From: JBCCQH01 sp039024435
GTDB taxonomy: Bacteria; Bacteroidota; Bacteroidia; J057; JADKCL01
Assembly: GCA_039024435.1 (NCBI GenBank)
Contig: JBCCQH010000073.1
Coordinates: forward strand, 1 to 38,236
Length of the DNA: 38,236 nucleotides
Direction: 5' to 3'
Shown here in pieces: positions 25,648-34,228 of this stretch (position 1 is the stretch's first letter; every line of letters begins with the position of its first letter). The position numbers and the translations under genes were made by a program. The notes below the pieces were generated by a model. That model worked only from the letters and a program-made list of their open reading frames with translations, was not told the origin of the DNA and made no database searches.

Positions 25648-27132
25648 TTATTGTATGTGCGTAACAAAGTTGAAGAAATGCTCGGTCCTCGTCACTGCTT
25701 GGACTGCGTCGGCAATTTTGCATGCGAGCTGGAACCTTTTGACGACCTCTTCGTCGGATTCTTCCTGCTGGGGCAAACCGTTGTCGTTACCGTCCATATC
25801 ATCATCGTCGCTGCTGTCGTCACTGTCTGCGTCCATGGGAACGGTGTTGCTGCGGTCGGATTCGGCCCACTTCTGGGTCACGTACAAAAGGATGTTGCCT
25901 TTGTGTTCATTCCTGGAGGCGTCGATGTGCCGGGGATTGGGCGGAGGATCGTCTATGGGGTAAGGGGCGTTCAACCGCCATCCAGCGACGACGGCTTTGT
26001 CACTGTAGGCCACGGCGATATCGCCCGCAGTATTGGGCGTATTGGGGTCATCGTAGTGGTTGCCCACCCGTTGATCCCATTGAGCGGGCGTTCGATCATT
26101 GGTCATGAAGTAACGAACCAGGCTCGCGTCATTTTGCAATCGGTTGAGTACTTGCGGATCCGGATGGGGGCCACCGGCCCCAAAAACCCGGTTGAATCCA
26201 TTGGAGATGATGGCGGCTTCCGCTTTGATCTGCTGGAGAAAGCCAGATGAAGTGGAGTGATTGCTTCCGTGGTGACTGCATTTGAAGACCGAAACTCCGG
26301 TGGCAAAACTGGAATTGGGGTTCAAATGCGTTTGCAGGTAATTTTCCTGGTCGGTTTCCAGGTCACCGCCCACATAATACTTGAAATTTCCAAACTCAAC
26401 CAGGAGCGCGACGCTGCGTTGGTTTCTGATGCGGTCCGCGTCGTGGGTATTGGTCCGGTCCTGGCGATTGGCATCCCCGAGGAGGTAACCGTTCACGCCG
26501 ACTACCGTGACCGTGGGCGGATTGGTATTGACGTTGGCACCTTGTCCCAGGAGAGCGGCCGGGGTGGTAACGGCTCCATCGGTTCCGCGCCACATGATTT
26601 CTTTGCCGAGCAACCAATCTGCCGGTTTGACATTGTTGACGCGGTCGTGGTGTTCATACGGGAGAGAAAGCACATCTTTGGTGATGCGGTGGCAGGTGCC
26701 CCGGTTATCAATCGCATTGGAATAGTATTTATAATGGTCACTGACTTGCGGCTGAAAGACGTAGGCCTTCGCGCTGGCGGGTGGCCGATAGCGATTTTCG
26801 ATGCCGAATGCGCGAGGATCCCCTTGGTCGTAAATGATGACACCATCGTAGATATCACTGTCCTTATTGAGCATCGTGGTGAGGCCATTGACGTGATCCT
26901 GGTCGTAGTGGGTACAGACTATAATGTCTACCGTGGAGGCATCGCGGTTTGCCCTTGCTTGCAGGTAGGTGTGCAGGGCGTTCCCCGCCCCCACCAGGCC
27001 GCCATCCACGAGGATGGCGCGCGACTGGGGGGCGACGTCGTCGTTGTTCTCTTCATCCTGCATTTGGGCGGTGATCAGGGTAGCATCCCCCTGCCCGACA
27101 TCAAAATGGATGATTTCTAAGGTCCAGGCCAT
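25648..27132 (-). CDS. ComEC-type MBL-fold hydrolase with internal acidic tract (494 aa)
   Basis: Tandem paralogue of the 551-aa MBL protein, clearly similar throughout. Both start MAWTL, and both have the metal motif at residues 75-80 (here CTHYDQDHVNG), VGGDLETDQEN (~254-264) and KCSHHGSNHSTS (284-295). All predicted ligands are present. The acidic stretch (DADSDDSSDDDDMDGNDN) lies about 40 residues before the end, followed by a helical KRFQLACKIADAV segment. In the 551-aa protein the related segment ARFTIVCPVADSA comes before the acidic tail, so the acidic tract has moved or been gained twice. It has no signal peptide. It starts 34 bp after the fibre-like gene. The substrate is unknown. 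Confidence 0.87.
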   Translation of the reverse strand: MAWTLEIIHFDVGQGDATLITAQMQDEENNDDVAPQSRAILVDGGLVGAGNALHTYLQARANRDASTVDIIVCTHYDQDHVNGLTTMLNKDSDIYDGVIIYDQGDPRAFGIENRYRPPASAKAYVFQPQVSDHYKYYSNAIDNRGTCHRITKDVLSLPYEHHDRVNNVKPADWLLGKEIMWRGTDGAVTTPAALLGQGANVNTNPPTVTVVGVNGYLLGDANRQDRTNTHDADRIRNQRSVALLVEFGNFKYYVGGDLETDQENYLQTHLNPNSSFATGVSVFKCSHHGSNHSTSSGFLQQIKAEAAIISNGFNRVFGAGGPHPDPQVLNRLQNDASLVRYFMTNDRTPAQWDQRVGNHYDDPNTPNTAGDIAVAYSDKAVVAGWRLNAPYPIDDPPPNPRHIDASRNEHKGNILLYVTQKWAESDRSNTVPMDADSDDSSDDDDMDGNDNGLPQQEESDEEVVKRFQLACKIADAVQAVTRTEHFFNFVTHIQ

Positions 27133-27166
27133 AATCTTGCGTTGAGATTTTAAGTAAAGGCCCGGA

Positions 27167-29929
27167 TCATGAAGGCCACTTTAAGGTCCAGCGTCCCTGA
27201 GTGACACGATTTCCGTCGCGCCAGGTAAATACCCGCCGGCGGCTGTCGTCGTAGGGGTGATAATCGGCGGCGTACAGGTATTCACCCTGATCGTCGTTGT
27301 AGAGGTCAACCTGGAGCGTGCCCGCCGCCAGTTCCTTGAGAATTTTCAATTGACTCTCGTAGATGGTAGTGCTACCGATCTTGAGATGAGATCCGGTGAG
27401 TTCCGAACCATTGACCGTCAGCTTGCTGGAAGTCAGGGAGGAGTTGCCCAGGGTGAGGTGACTGGAATTGAGACTCGCACTTCCGATAGTCAGTTGGCTG
27501 GAGGAAAGCGTGGCCCCACCTCCGACCTGGAGTTGCGTTCCATTCAGGTGCGAGCTTCCGACGGTAAATTGTTGGTTTACCGTAAGGGTGCCGGAAGTAT
27601 TCAGGTGCATGGGATTGCTTTGCCGGACCCCGTTGATTCGGTGCTGGAAGTACAGGGCGTTGTCCGTCCAGTTGGTAAAGGTCCAACTTTGGTTGGCCTC
27701 ATTGGTGATCCCGAATTGATTACCGGAGCCTTTGATGTCGAGCAGGCTGTCTGGCGTTTCGTTGGCTACTCCGATTTGACTGGCGACGTACATCTTGCCG
27801 AGGCTGGACAAGGTCATCGCCTCCGTATTGGTATCCATCAGATCAGTAAACCCGAAGTGGAGCCGGTCGTCCACCTGGCTTTCGATGGTCCAGGTGTGTT
27901 CCAGCGCGTTTGTGATGCCCAATTGTTTGCTGGGAGATTTGATGTGCATCCAGGCTTCCGGATCGTGATGGTTGTTTCCCACGCCGATTTTCCCACCGTA
28001 GTCGATGGTCATATAGACCGTCTGGTCGGTCGTGTCCCGGAATAGCAATTTCCCGGCTCCGGCGTCCACGCCGTCCCCCGAAGAAATGATGCTGTACTCG
28101 CGGCCATTCGTAATTCCAGTACTGTCCAGTTCGAGCCAAGTGCCTTTGTTGCTCGTGCTGGCCATGTACAGCGGGACCTTGTAGTCGCACATGATGGACA
28201 AGCCGGCGCGGGTGGGAGGCATCGCGATGCCCACGTGGTCTTCCTCGATCACCAAAGGCGATTTCATGACCGGCACCGTGAGCATACCGTCCGCGTAGCC
28301 GAGGACATTTTCGTAGCGCAGAACCAGGCGGGTGAGACCGGTCGGGGCATCCGATTTGATGTTGTTCACCGCAATGGACAAGTACTCCCCTGAGTTGAGC
28401 ACCACATCGCTGTCGGTACTGAAGATCCACTGCGGAGATTCACCGACGAGGTTGGAAGATTCCAGGACAAAGCCTTCGATAAAAGGCTGGATATTTGCGG
28501 CGAGAGATTCTGCGCAGAGGCCCCATTCTTTCTCTCCGTTGCCGACCTGGGTAGCCGTGCGGGTTTCGGCGATCAGCACCAGCTTGGTGTATACGGTCTC
28601 GCTGTTGCCGGTGAAGCGGATTTGGGAGCGCTCGGGGAACAGCGCGTCCACCACGACATTGGTATTGGTGAGGTGGAAGGCAAGATCAGTTTCCGATACA
28701 CCATCGTTCAGCACCGTGTTGCTGCCCACTGATCCCAGGTGGATCGAGAGATCGGCCACGCCCGAATAGTTAACCACGTCGAGTTGAACCGTGCGACTGC
28801 GGGTCGGCGAAACGCTGACCGTTGTGTCCGGTTCTTCCCGGTAGTCCAGTTCAATCCGGCTGTTGCGGGTACCGGTTCCCGTGGCCGCGCTCATATTGCT
28901 CAGGTTGAAGCTCAAAGCATCCCCGGCGGCGAGGGTCGCGCCGCCTGCATTTAGGAAATAAAGGCTGCGGGTCCCGTCGGCCTGGAGGGCCGTACCGTTG
29001 GTCCAGCCAGCCGCCAGCGAATCGGCGGAAAGGGCAAAATTGTTGAAGCTGTCATCGGAGAGGGTGCCGGGCCGGAAATGCAGGGCGAAGTGGAACATGT
29101 CCGCACCGGCTGTACCGCTGCTCGTGCCCAGAGCGATGTCCTTCTTCGACTCGTTGGCGATGTTCAGGAGCATCGTCTGCTGCGTTGGATCCGCCGTGAT
29201 GTACAGGACGTTCGGTTGGTCATTTACCATCACTTCAAAACTGATCGGATGCGAACGGCGGAAAGCGGCCACCGACGTCAGGTCCTCGTCTCGGTCGTAG
29301 ATGATCTCATTCTGGGTCAATGCCCGGCTGTAGATCCGCGTGTGGGCCACCTTGCCATTCCAAAACGTGTCCACGTGTCCGATCTGGTAGCTGGACGCCG
29401 CCGTGTAGACATTTTCCGGCGCATCGAGGGTCGCAATCAAATCGCCGTTGCGGTAAAACAAGTATTCCGTCCCCTGTTTCACCCAGGCGATGTGGACCCA
29501 TTCGTCGGCATTCTGAAAAAAATTGACGATGGTCGACTGGAATTGCTGGGTGCCGGTGGCATCGTAGGAATCGTAGGTCAGTCCACTGTTGATGGCCGAA
29601 ATCCAGAGGCTTGGCTTGCGGAAGGAATCGCCTTCTTTGCCGATCAGCGCGTGGGAATTGCCGTCGTTCAGTGCGCTCGGATTCGCCCAGATTGAGATCG
29701 TGAATTCATTGGGATTGGTAAAGGGGTCGTTTGCCACCGATACGAAGTCCTCCATGCCGTCCAGAGCGAGTGAATTCGAGAAATACGAATCCGCGGTCAG
29801 GGTCGGATCACCGGCGAGGGTGCCGGTATTGGCGTTTTGGGATTCGTCGGACACGTAGGTTCCGCTGCTGTCCGAACTCAGGTTGTCCAGGGGCAGGTAC
29901 AGTTGTAAGGTAGTATCTAAAGTGCTCAT
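27167..29929 (-). CDS. LamG domain, tail-fibre-like protein (920 aa), cytoplasmic-type start
   Basis: The ATG at 29929 (MSTLDTTLQLYLPLD) is preferred, because it follows the upstream stop by 16 bp and begins the LamG homology; a longer start at 29974 would overlap the upstream gene. Residues ~5-200 form a Laminin-G/concanavalin-like domain (AGDPTLTADSYFSNSLALDG, EFTISIWANP, WVHIAWVKQGTEYLFYRNG, RIYSRALTQNEI). The middle is a series of beta-sandwich segments. From ~610 on there are fibre-type repeats with KIGVGNN and QIGVANETPDSLLDIKGSG, as in phage tail fibres and Bacteroidota fibre proteins. Six 12-13-residue units follow (for example IGSASLNSSHLT, LGNSSLTSSKLT), likely a beta-helical shaft, and the end is RWTLKWPS. 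No signal peptide is seen. A glycan- or surface-binding role is inferred. Confidence 0.82.
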   Translation of the reverse strand: MSTLDTTLQLYLPLDNLSSDSSGTYVSDESQNANTGTLAGDPTLTADSYFSNSLALDGMEDFVSVANDPFTNPNEFTISIWANPSALNDGNSHALIGKEGDSFRKPSLWISAINSGLTYDSYDATGTQQFQSTIVNFFQNADEWVHIAWVKQGTEYLFYRNGDLIATLDAPENVYTAASSYQIGHVDTFWNGKVAHTRIYSRALTQNEIIYDRDEDLTSVAAFRRSHPISFEVMVNDQPNVLYITADPTQQTMLLNIANESKKDIALGTSSGTAGADMFHFALHFRPGTLSDDSFNNFALSADSLAAGWTNGTALQADGTRSLYFLNAGGATLAAGDALSFNLSNMSAATGTGTRNSRIELDYREEPDTTVSVSPTRSRTVQLDVVNYSGVADLSIHLGSVGSNTVLNDGVSETDLAFHLTNTNVVVDALFPERSQIRFTGNSETVYTKLVLIAETRTATQVGNGEKEWGLCAESLAANIQPFIEGFVLESSNLVGESPQWIFSTDSDVVLNSGEYLSIAVNNIKSDAPTGLTRLVLRYENVLGYADGMLTVPVMKSPLVIEEDHVGIAMPPTRAGLSIMCDYKVPLYMASTSNKGTWLELDSTGITNGREYSIISSGDGVDAGAGKLLFRDTTDQTVYMTIDYGGKIGVGNNHHDPEAWMHIKSPSKQLGITNALEHTWTIESQVDDRLHFGFTDLMDTNTEAMTLSSLGKMYVASQIGVANETPDSLLDIKGSGNQFGITNEANQSWTFTNWTDNALYFQHRINGVRQSNPMHLNTSGTLTVNQQFTVGSSHLNGTQLQVGGGATLSSSQLTIGSASLNSSHLTLGNSSLTSSKLTVNGSELTGSHLKIGSTTIYESQLKILKELAAGTLQVDLYNDDQGEYLYAADYHPYDDSRRRVFTWRDGNRVTQGRWTLKWPS

Positions 29930-29945
29930 CTTTATGGATTTTTCG

Positions 29946-32900
29946 TCAATTTGAAAAGGATTCGTTGCTATCAATCGTGGCCAATTCGGTCAGCGGCTTG
30001 AGTTTGATCCAGCCTTCCCGAATGGTTTGTGCGCCTTGGAACTTGCCGTCTGCGCTCATGGCACCGAGGTGGGTCTGGGCGAGAAACCGTTCAATGGCGG
30101 GGAGTTGGTCGGTTGAGAAATTGTCCAGGGTGGTGCCGGTCCGCTGGTCCCGTGGAGTTACGGTTGCGGAATCGTCGTCCACCAGGGTGATCCAGTTGGC
30201 AGCTTGCAGGTCGGTCCAGAGTTGCGCCCCTTCGGCAAATGCAGCGGTGACCTGCGCTTGCGTTACGACCCCGACGGTGCCGACTTCAGTCCAGGTTTGC
30301 GCGTCCCGTTCGATCCACGACCACTGGTAGCCATCTTCTTGGGGCAGCGAGATCTGAACCGAAGAAGCGGGTGTGAGCAGGGGCATGGACAAGAAGGTAA
30401 TCCCGATTTTTTCCAGGGCGGCTGCGTACTGATCGGCGGGAATCGACAGCTCGCGGGTGGGCAGCACCCCCGAAGTCGCGTGCAGGCTACCCCGCGGGTC
30501 CACCAGGAGCGAAAGAACCGTGGGATCGGCGCCCGGGGCGAGGTACAGGCTGGCCTCGGCGTCGGAGTGGTAGACGATGTTGTCCGCATTGGCACTGCCC
30601 GAGGTCTGGGGAGCGTAAAAAGCGGCCGTCGGCGAGATTTCTCCGGCGGATTCCACCCAGAATCCCGCGACGCCGTCGTTGAGTTGGCGGTACTCTCCGA
30701 TGCGGACTGGCCACTGGACATTTTCGAAACGGTTGGTTTCGCGGCTCTGGCGGCCCATATCGGCGATCAGGGCATCCCAGCTTTCCTCGATGGCCGGCTG
30801 GCCTTTGAGTGACATCTGGACTGCCGCCCTTACGATGGCCAGGGGACGTCCCATCAGGACGGCCAGACTTTGGTGCTGGGCGGAACTGTCCGGTTCGATG
30901 TTGTCGAGGGCGGTATCGACCGTGGTGAGGAAATCGTTCACGAAGGTGGAGCCGCCGGCCTGGATGCGGGTGACGACCTGGCGCAGGTGGGGATTTGCGA
31001 TGTCTTTCACAAAAGCGACGCCGCTGCGTCCGCCGGGTGGCTGGTTCCAGCGGGCCTGGGTGGCGTCCTGACTGGAGGTTTCGGCGTACAATTGGCCCTG
31101 GACCGCACCGTCAGCGTCGTAAAATACGAGGCTGTTGTCGAGGTTGTTGGGCAGCATCCAGCCGCAAACCGGGCTGGTGGCGGGGTGGGCATTCATCTCC
31201 AGGTCGTCGTGTGCGGGATTGCCAGAGAGCCAGCGGAAATCGAGCCGGGCCTCCTGCACCAAGCGCGGCGGCAAGGTGACCGGGAATCGGCTGTTTTCGT
31301 TGTAGAGCTTGTGGGCCACCGTCGGGTTGCTGGCGTCCAGTTCCCGGGTCCGCCCAAAGGTATCCACCAAGCGCAATTGGCTCAGGTTTAACTCACCGGT
31401 GCGAATCGGATTGAAGTCGAGCAGCGGTTCGGGAGCCATGCGGTTGAAGGTGCCCACGTAGTCGGCCACTTCAGAATTCGAGAAGTCTTCCGCATCCGCA
31501 AACCCGAGGGGATCGGTGATCATGAGTTGGAAGGTCTGTTTTTTCATGCGCAGGGCGGCGTTGAAACCGCTGAGGGCCTGGGAAATCATCTGGTTTTCCT
31601 GCGGTAGCAAGGTGCGGTAGGCTTGTAGCGCGGTGTAGATCGCATCGGCGTTGCGTTCTTCCTCGGTGGTGCTGGCGGAAAAGGTCGCCTGCTCGTAGGT
31701 GGAGTCCAGGCGATCTGCCTCGGCCAGGGTGAACGGCTCGGTATCGTCAAAGGGAGCGGTTCGCGGATCGGTGATCACACCCTGCTGGATTTGGGTCCGG
31801 AGGAAGCTGTACAGGGCATTTTGCTGAACCTGGATCGCACCCGGGCTCAGGAAGCTGCTGCCGGTGTAGAGATTGGCCCCTTTTTCTTTGAGGTAGGATT
31901 CGTGGGGGGCTTCCAGATCGACTGCATCCGGGGAGAGTTGGTAGTTCTGGGCGATGTAGTCGGTGCTGTACTGGTTGCGGAAGGCCCCGCTTGCTTCTTC
32001 GGCGCTTCGGCCCACCGCCTTGGGAAACAGCTCGACTTCCCATTCCAGCCGGATCGGGTTCCAGGGCTGGGTGCTGGCCGTTCGGCTCGGCAAGTTGTTG
32101 CCCCCCGCGGTTTGCACTGCCCGAATTAGGGTTTCGAACGTGCCTTTTTCGGTCGCCGTGGTGTAATCGTCGGTGAGGGCGGGCAGCAGGACGCAGGATT
32201 GGACCGTGCCGGGAAGCGGCAGAGAATCGCTTTCTGCACTCTCTCCGACGACCAGTACGACCGGCTCCGAAGGTTGCCAATAGCGGTCGGCGGGCACAAC
32301 TTTCAGGGCCACGCGGGGCGTCTGAGTATCGTCATTGCCGTCGAGTTCAGCGTTTTGGGCGCCAATGGCGTCCAACAGTTCGTTGATCGCCGAGGTAAGC
32401 GTGCGCGCGAGTGATCCGGCCCGGGATGTCCCGTAGTCCGCTGCAGTGATCAGTTCGGTGTTGGGATCGGTGAACAGGGTCACTTCGCCGCGCAAGCCCT
32501 CGAGTTTGGCCAGGCGATTCTTGGTTTTGTGCTCCACAAAATACCGTACTTCATCGATGTCGAAGTACTGGTCCAGGTTGCCCTCCGGCGGATAGCAATT
32601 GACCATGTATTTGTGCCAGTCGGCGAACAGTTGCTCGCGCAGGGTGTCCAGTTCGAATCCGGCCTGGTCGTAGGTTTGTTGTAGCTCGTTGAGTGCGTTG
32701 AGTTCGTGGGCGAGGTCGTCGTCCAGGGTCATTTGCAGGTTCCACTGGCTCGAGTCGCTACTGGTGTCGGTTTTGTCGGGAACTACCGTCCAAAGCTTGC
32801 CGCCTGCGGAGCCGTAGAATTCCTTGCTGTGGCGGGCCTCCTGGAATTTTGCGCCGATGTCCACCGTGCGGTGTTCCAGGTTTTGCTTGAGTTGTATGGC

Positions 32901-33887
32901 TTCCAGTTGGTCTTCGGCCACCAAAGGGGAATCGGGCTGCAAATGGGTGCCCAGGTAAGCACTGACCGCTTCGGTGCCGGTATTGCCGATCACGACGGTC
33001 GCATTGAGGTCGGTTTCGGTGGCGGGAATGGTGTCGAATGCGCGGGGGACGATGCTGATTTTGCCGTAGCAAATCATCTGGTGGGGGACGCCCCCGCTGG
33101 TGTTGTAGTCGAGCGAAAAATTGTCCTGTAACCAGGCGCCAAAACCGGCTGCATCTGCGGTGATCCCGGTGGTTTGTTCGAACACAGCGAGCAGTTGGAC
33201 CAGAAAATCGTCGGCGGAATCGCTGTACACCCCGAACACTTCGTAGGTGTACTCATTCTCGCCCATTTGTGAATCTATGTCCGTGTCGAAAAAACCGAAG
33301 GCGCTGTGGCAGTTGGGGTAGAACGCATTGAAGGCCGGAGTGCCGTAGCCCGCGGCGGTAAAGGGCCGCAGTGCGTCGCCGTTTTGGGGACTCCAGTCGT
33401 CGAGCAAGGTGGTAACTCCCAGGTAGCGGTAGGGCTGGGGCTCATCGGCGGTTCCTGGATAAGGAATGGTTGCCGCGTAGGGTTCCTGATTCAGGTTGGT
33501 GGGGTGAAGGTAATCGCTTTCCACGACCCACTTGTTGACCTCCATCGGGGCCTGCTCGGGCAGGGCCAATGACTTGACAATCAGCCATCGATTGGGGACA
33601 GAAGGGAAGTTGAAACCGTCTTGGGTTCGCAACTCGGCGGGAATCTCTCCGGAGAGCAAGGAGGGGAGAATCCAGTGCAAATGCACCCCCGGCTGGAGGA
33701 TAAAATTGCGGTTTTGGAAGGGAGCGGCCAGGATCTCCGTGCTCACATTTGCCGTTCCTGGGTTGTAGTCTACGCCATCTTTCGAGTAGGGCGAACGGGA
33801 AAAGTCAGCTTGGGGGCCGCATACGGTAAGTTCGGTGTTCGGGACCAACGCATTGAGCGTGATCGGAACGATCAGAGTATTGTTCAT
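29946..33887 (-). CDS. Uncharacterised giant protein (1313 aa), first gene of the DUF6603-containing cluster
   Basis: I recognise no named domain. Early motifs are PGVHLHWILPSLLSG (66-80) and FPSVPNRWLIVKSL (94-107). Later come a Pro-rich VPADRYWQPSEPVVLVVGES, PWNPIRLEWEVELFP, LNLSQLRLVDTFGRTREL and TSPVCGWMLPNNLDNSLVFYD. Between them lie helical, probably coiled-coil stretches (around residues 325-350 and 390-430). It has no signal peptide or membrane segment. It is the first gene of six in one direction. On the minus strand a near-consensus -7 box, TAAGTTTT (complement of 33935-33942), lies about 47 bp before the ATG at 33887, but no good -33 partner is seen. Its size and mix of beta and coiled segments suggest a scaffold; that is inference. 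Confidence 0.8.
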   Translation of the reverse strand: MNNTLIVPITLNALVPNTELTVCGPQADFSRSPYSKDGVDYNPGTANVSTEILAAPFQNRNFILQPGVHLHWILPSLLSGEIPAELRTQDGFNFPSVPNRWLIVKSLALPEQAPMEVNKWVVESDYLHPTNLNQEPYAATIPYPGTADEPQPYRYLGVTTLLDDWSPQNGDALRPFTAAGYGTPAFNAFYPNCHSAFGFFDTDIDSQMGENEYTYEVFGVYSDSADDFLVQLLAVFEQTTGITADAAGFGAWLQDNFSLDYNTSGGVPHQMICYGKISIVPRAFDTIPATETDLNATVVIGNTGTEAVSAYLGTHLQPDSPLVAEDQLEAIQLKQNLEHRTVDIGAKFQEARHSKEFYGSAGGKLWTVVPDKTDTSSDSSQWNLQMTLDDDLAHELNALNELQQTYDQAGFELDTLREQLFADWHKYMVNCYPPEGNLDQYFDIDEVRYFVEHKTKNRLAKLEGLRGEVTLFTDPNTELITAADYGTSRAGSLARTLTSAINELLDAIGAQNAELDGNDDTQTPRVALKVVPADRYWQPSEPVVLVVGESAESDSLPLPGTVQSCVLLPALTDDYTTATEKGTFETLIRAVQTAGGNNLPSRTASTQPWNPIRLEWEVELFPKAVGRSAEEASGAFRNQYSTDYIAQNYQLSPDAVDLEAPHESYLKEKGANLYTGSSFLSPGAIQVQQNALYSFLRTQIQQGVITDPRTAPFDDTEPFTLAEADRLDSTYEQATFSASTTEEERNADAIYTALQAYRTLLPQENQMISQALSGFNAALRMKKQTFQLMITDPLGFADAEDFSNSEVADYVGTFNRMAPEPLLDFNPIRTGELNLSQLRLVDTFGRTRELDASNPTVAHKLYNENSRFPVTLPPRLVQEARLDFRWLSGNPAHDDLEMNAHPATSPVCGWMLPNNLDNSLVFYDADGAVQGQLYAETSSQDATQARWNQPPGGRSGVAFVKDIANPHLRQVVTRIQAGGSTFVNDFLTTVDTALDNIEPDSSAQHQSLAVLMGRPLAIVRAAVQMSLKGQPAIEESWDALIADMGRQSRETNRFENVQWPVRIGEYRQLNDGVAGFWVESAGEISPTAAFYAPQTSGSANADNIVYHSDAEASLYLAPGADPTVLSLLVDPRGSLHATSGVLPTRELSIPADQYAAALEKIGITFLSMPLLTPASSVQISLPQEDGYQWSWIERDAQTWTEVGTVGVVTQAQVTAAFAEGAQLWTDLQAANWITLVDDDSATVTPRDQRTGTTLDNFSTDQLPAIERFLAQTHLGAMSADGKFQGAQTIREGWIKLKPLTELATIDSNESFSN

Positions 33888-34228
33888 TGGAATTCGGTCT
33901 CAGAGCTATGGAATACATCAGCGTGAGCAGCACCAAAACTTAGACCAACATGTAGATAGGAAGCGGAGTAAAAGTAGGCAGTCTCAGGAATTTTGCCAAA
34001 CTGATTCACAAAAATATCGTCGGGCGACGTGTAAGAAATTTCCTGGTTTTATTGGAATAATCCCCAAACTGCTCCTGAAAAATTGAGAAAGTTGAAGGCG
34101 GGATTGTTTTGATTTTTGCCGGTTGGGGGCATACTGTCTTAGTTGTTTCTTGTGCAACTCAAAAAATTGGCGGCGCGCTTTCGGCGTTTCCTCAATCTTG
34201 AATAAATTTGTGTTTTAATTCATAAATC
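33888..34228. promoter_or_regulatory. Divergent promoter region between the giant-protein cluster and yebC
   Basis: This 341-bp AT-rich gap has no gene that I can support. Both outward genes must start transcription here. The yebC side has a clear -7 box (listed separately); the cluster side has only a weak one. I see no convincing operator, riboswitch or small RNA in it. Confidence 0.5.
34179..34210 (+). promoter_or_regulatory. Bacteroidota-type promoter of yebC
   Basis: TAAATTTG at 34203-34210 matches the Bacteroidota -7 consensus TAnnTTTG exactly, and TTTC at 34179-34182, 20 bp upstream, can serve as the -33 element. The ATG is 18 bp after the -7 box, giving a short leader without a Shine-Dalgarno sequence. 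Confidence 0.55.

Noticed and set aside
23795..27132. DNA-uptake ComEC channel genes
   Set aside because: Both proteins contain only the soluble MBL hydrolase part; the transmembrane competence domain is absent.
17067..33887. Prophage or contractile injection system
   Set aside because: Only fibre-like features are present; no capsid, terminase, sheath, tube, baseplate or AAA+ ATPase can be seen.
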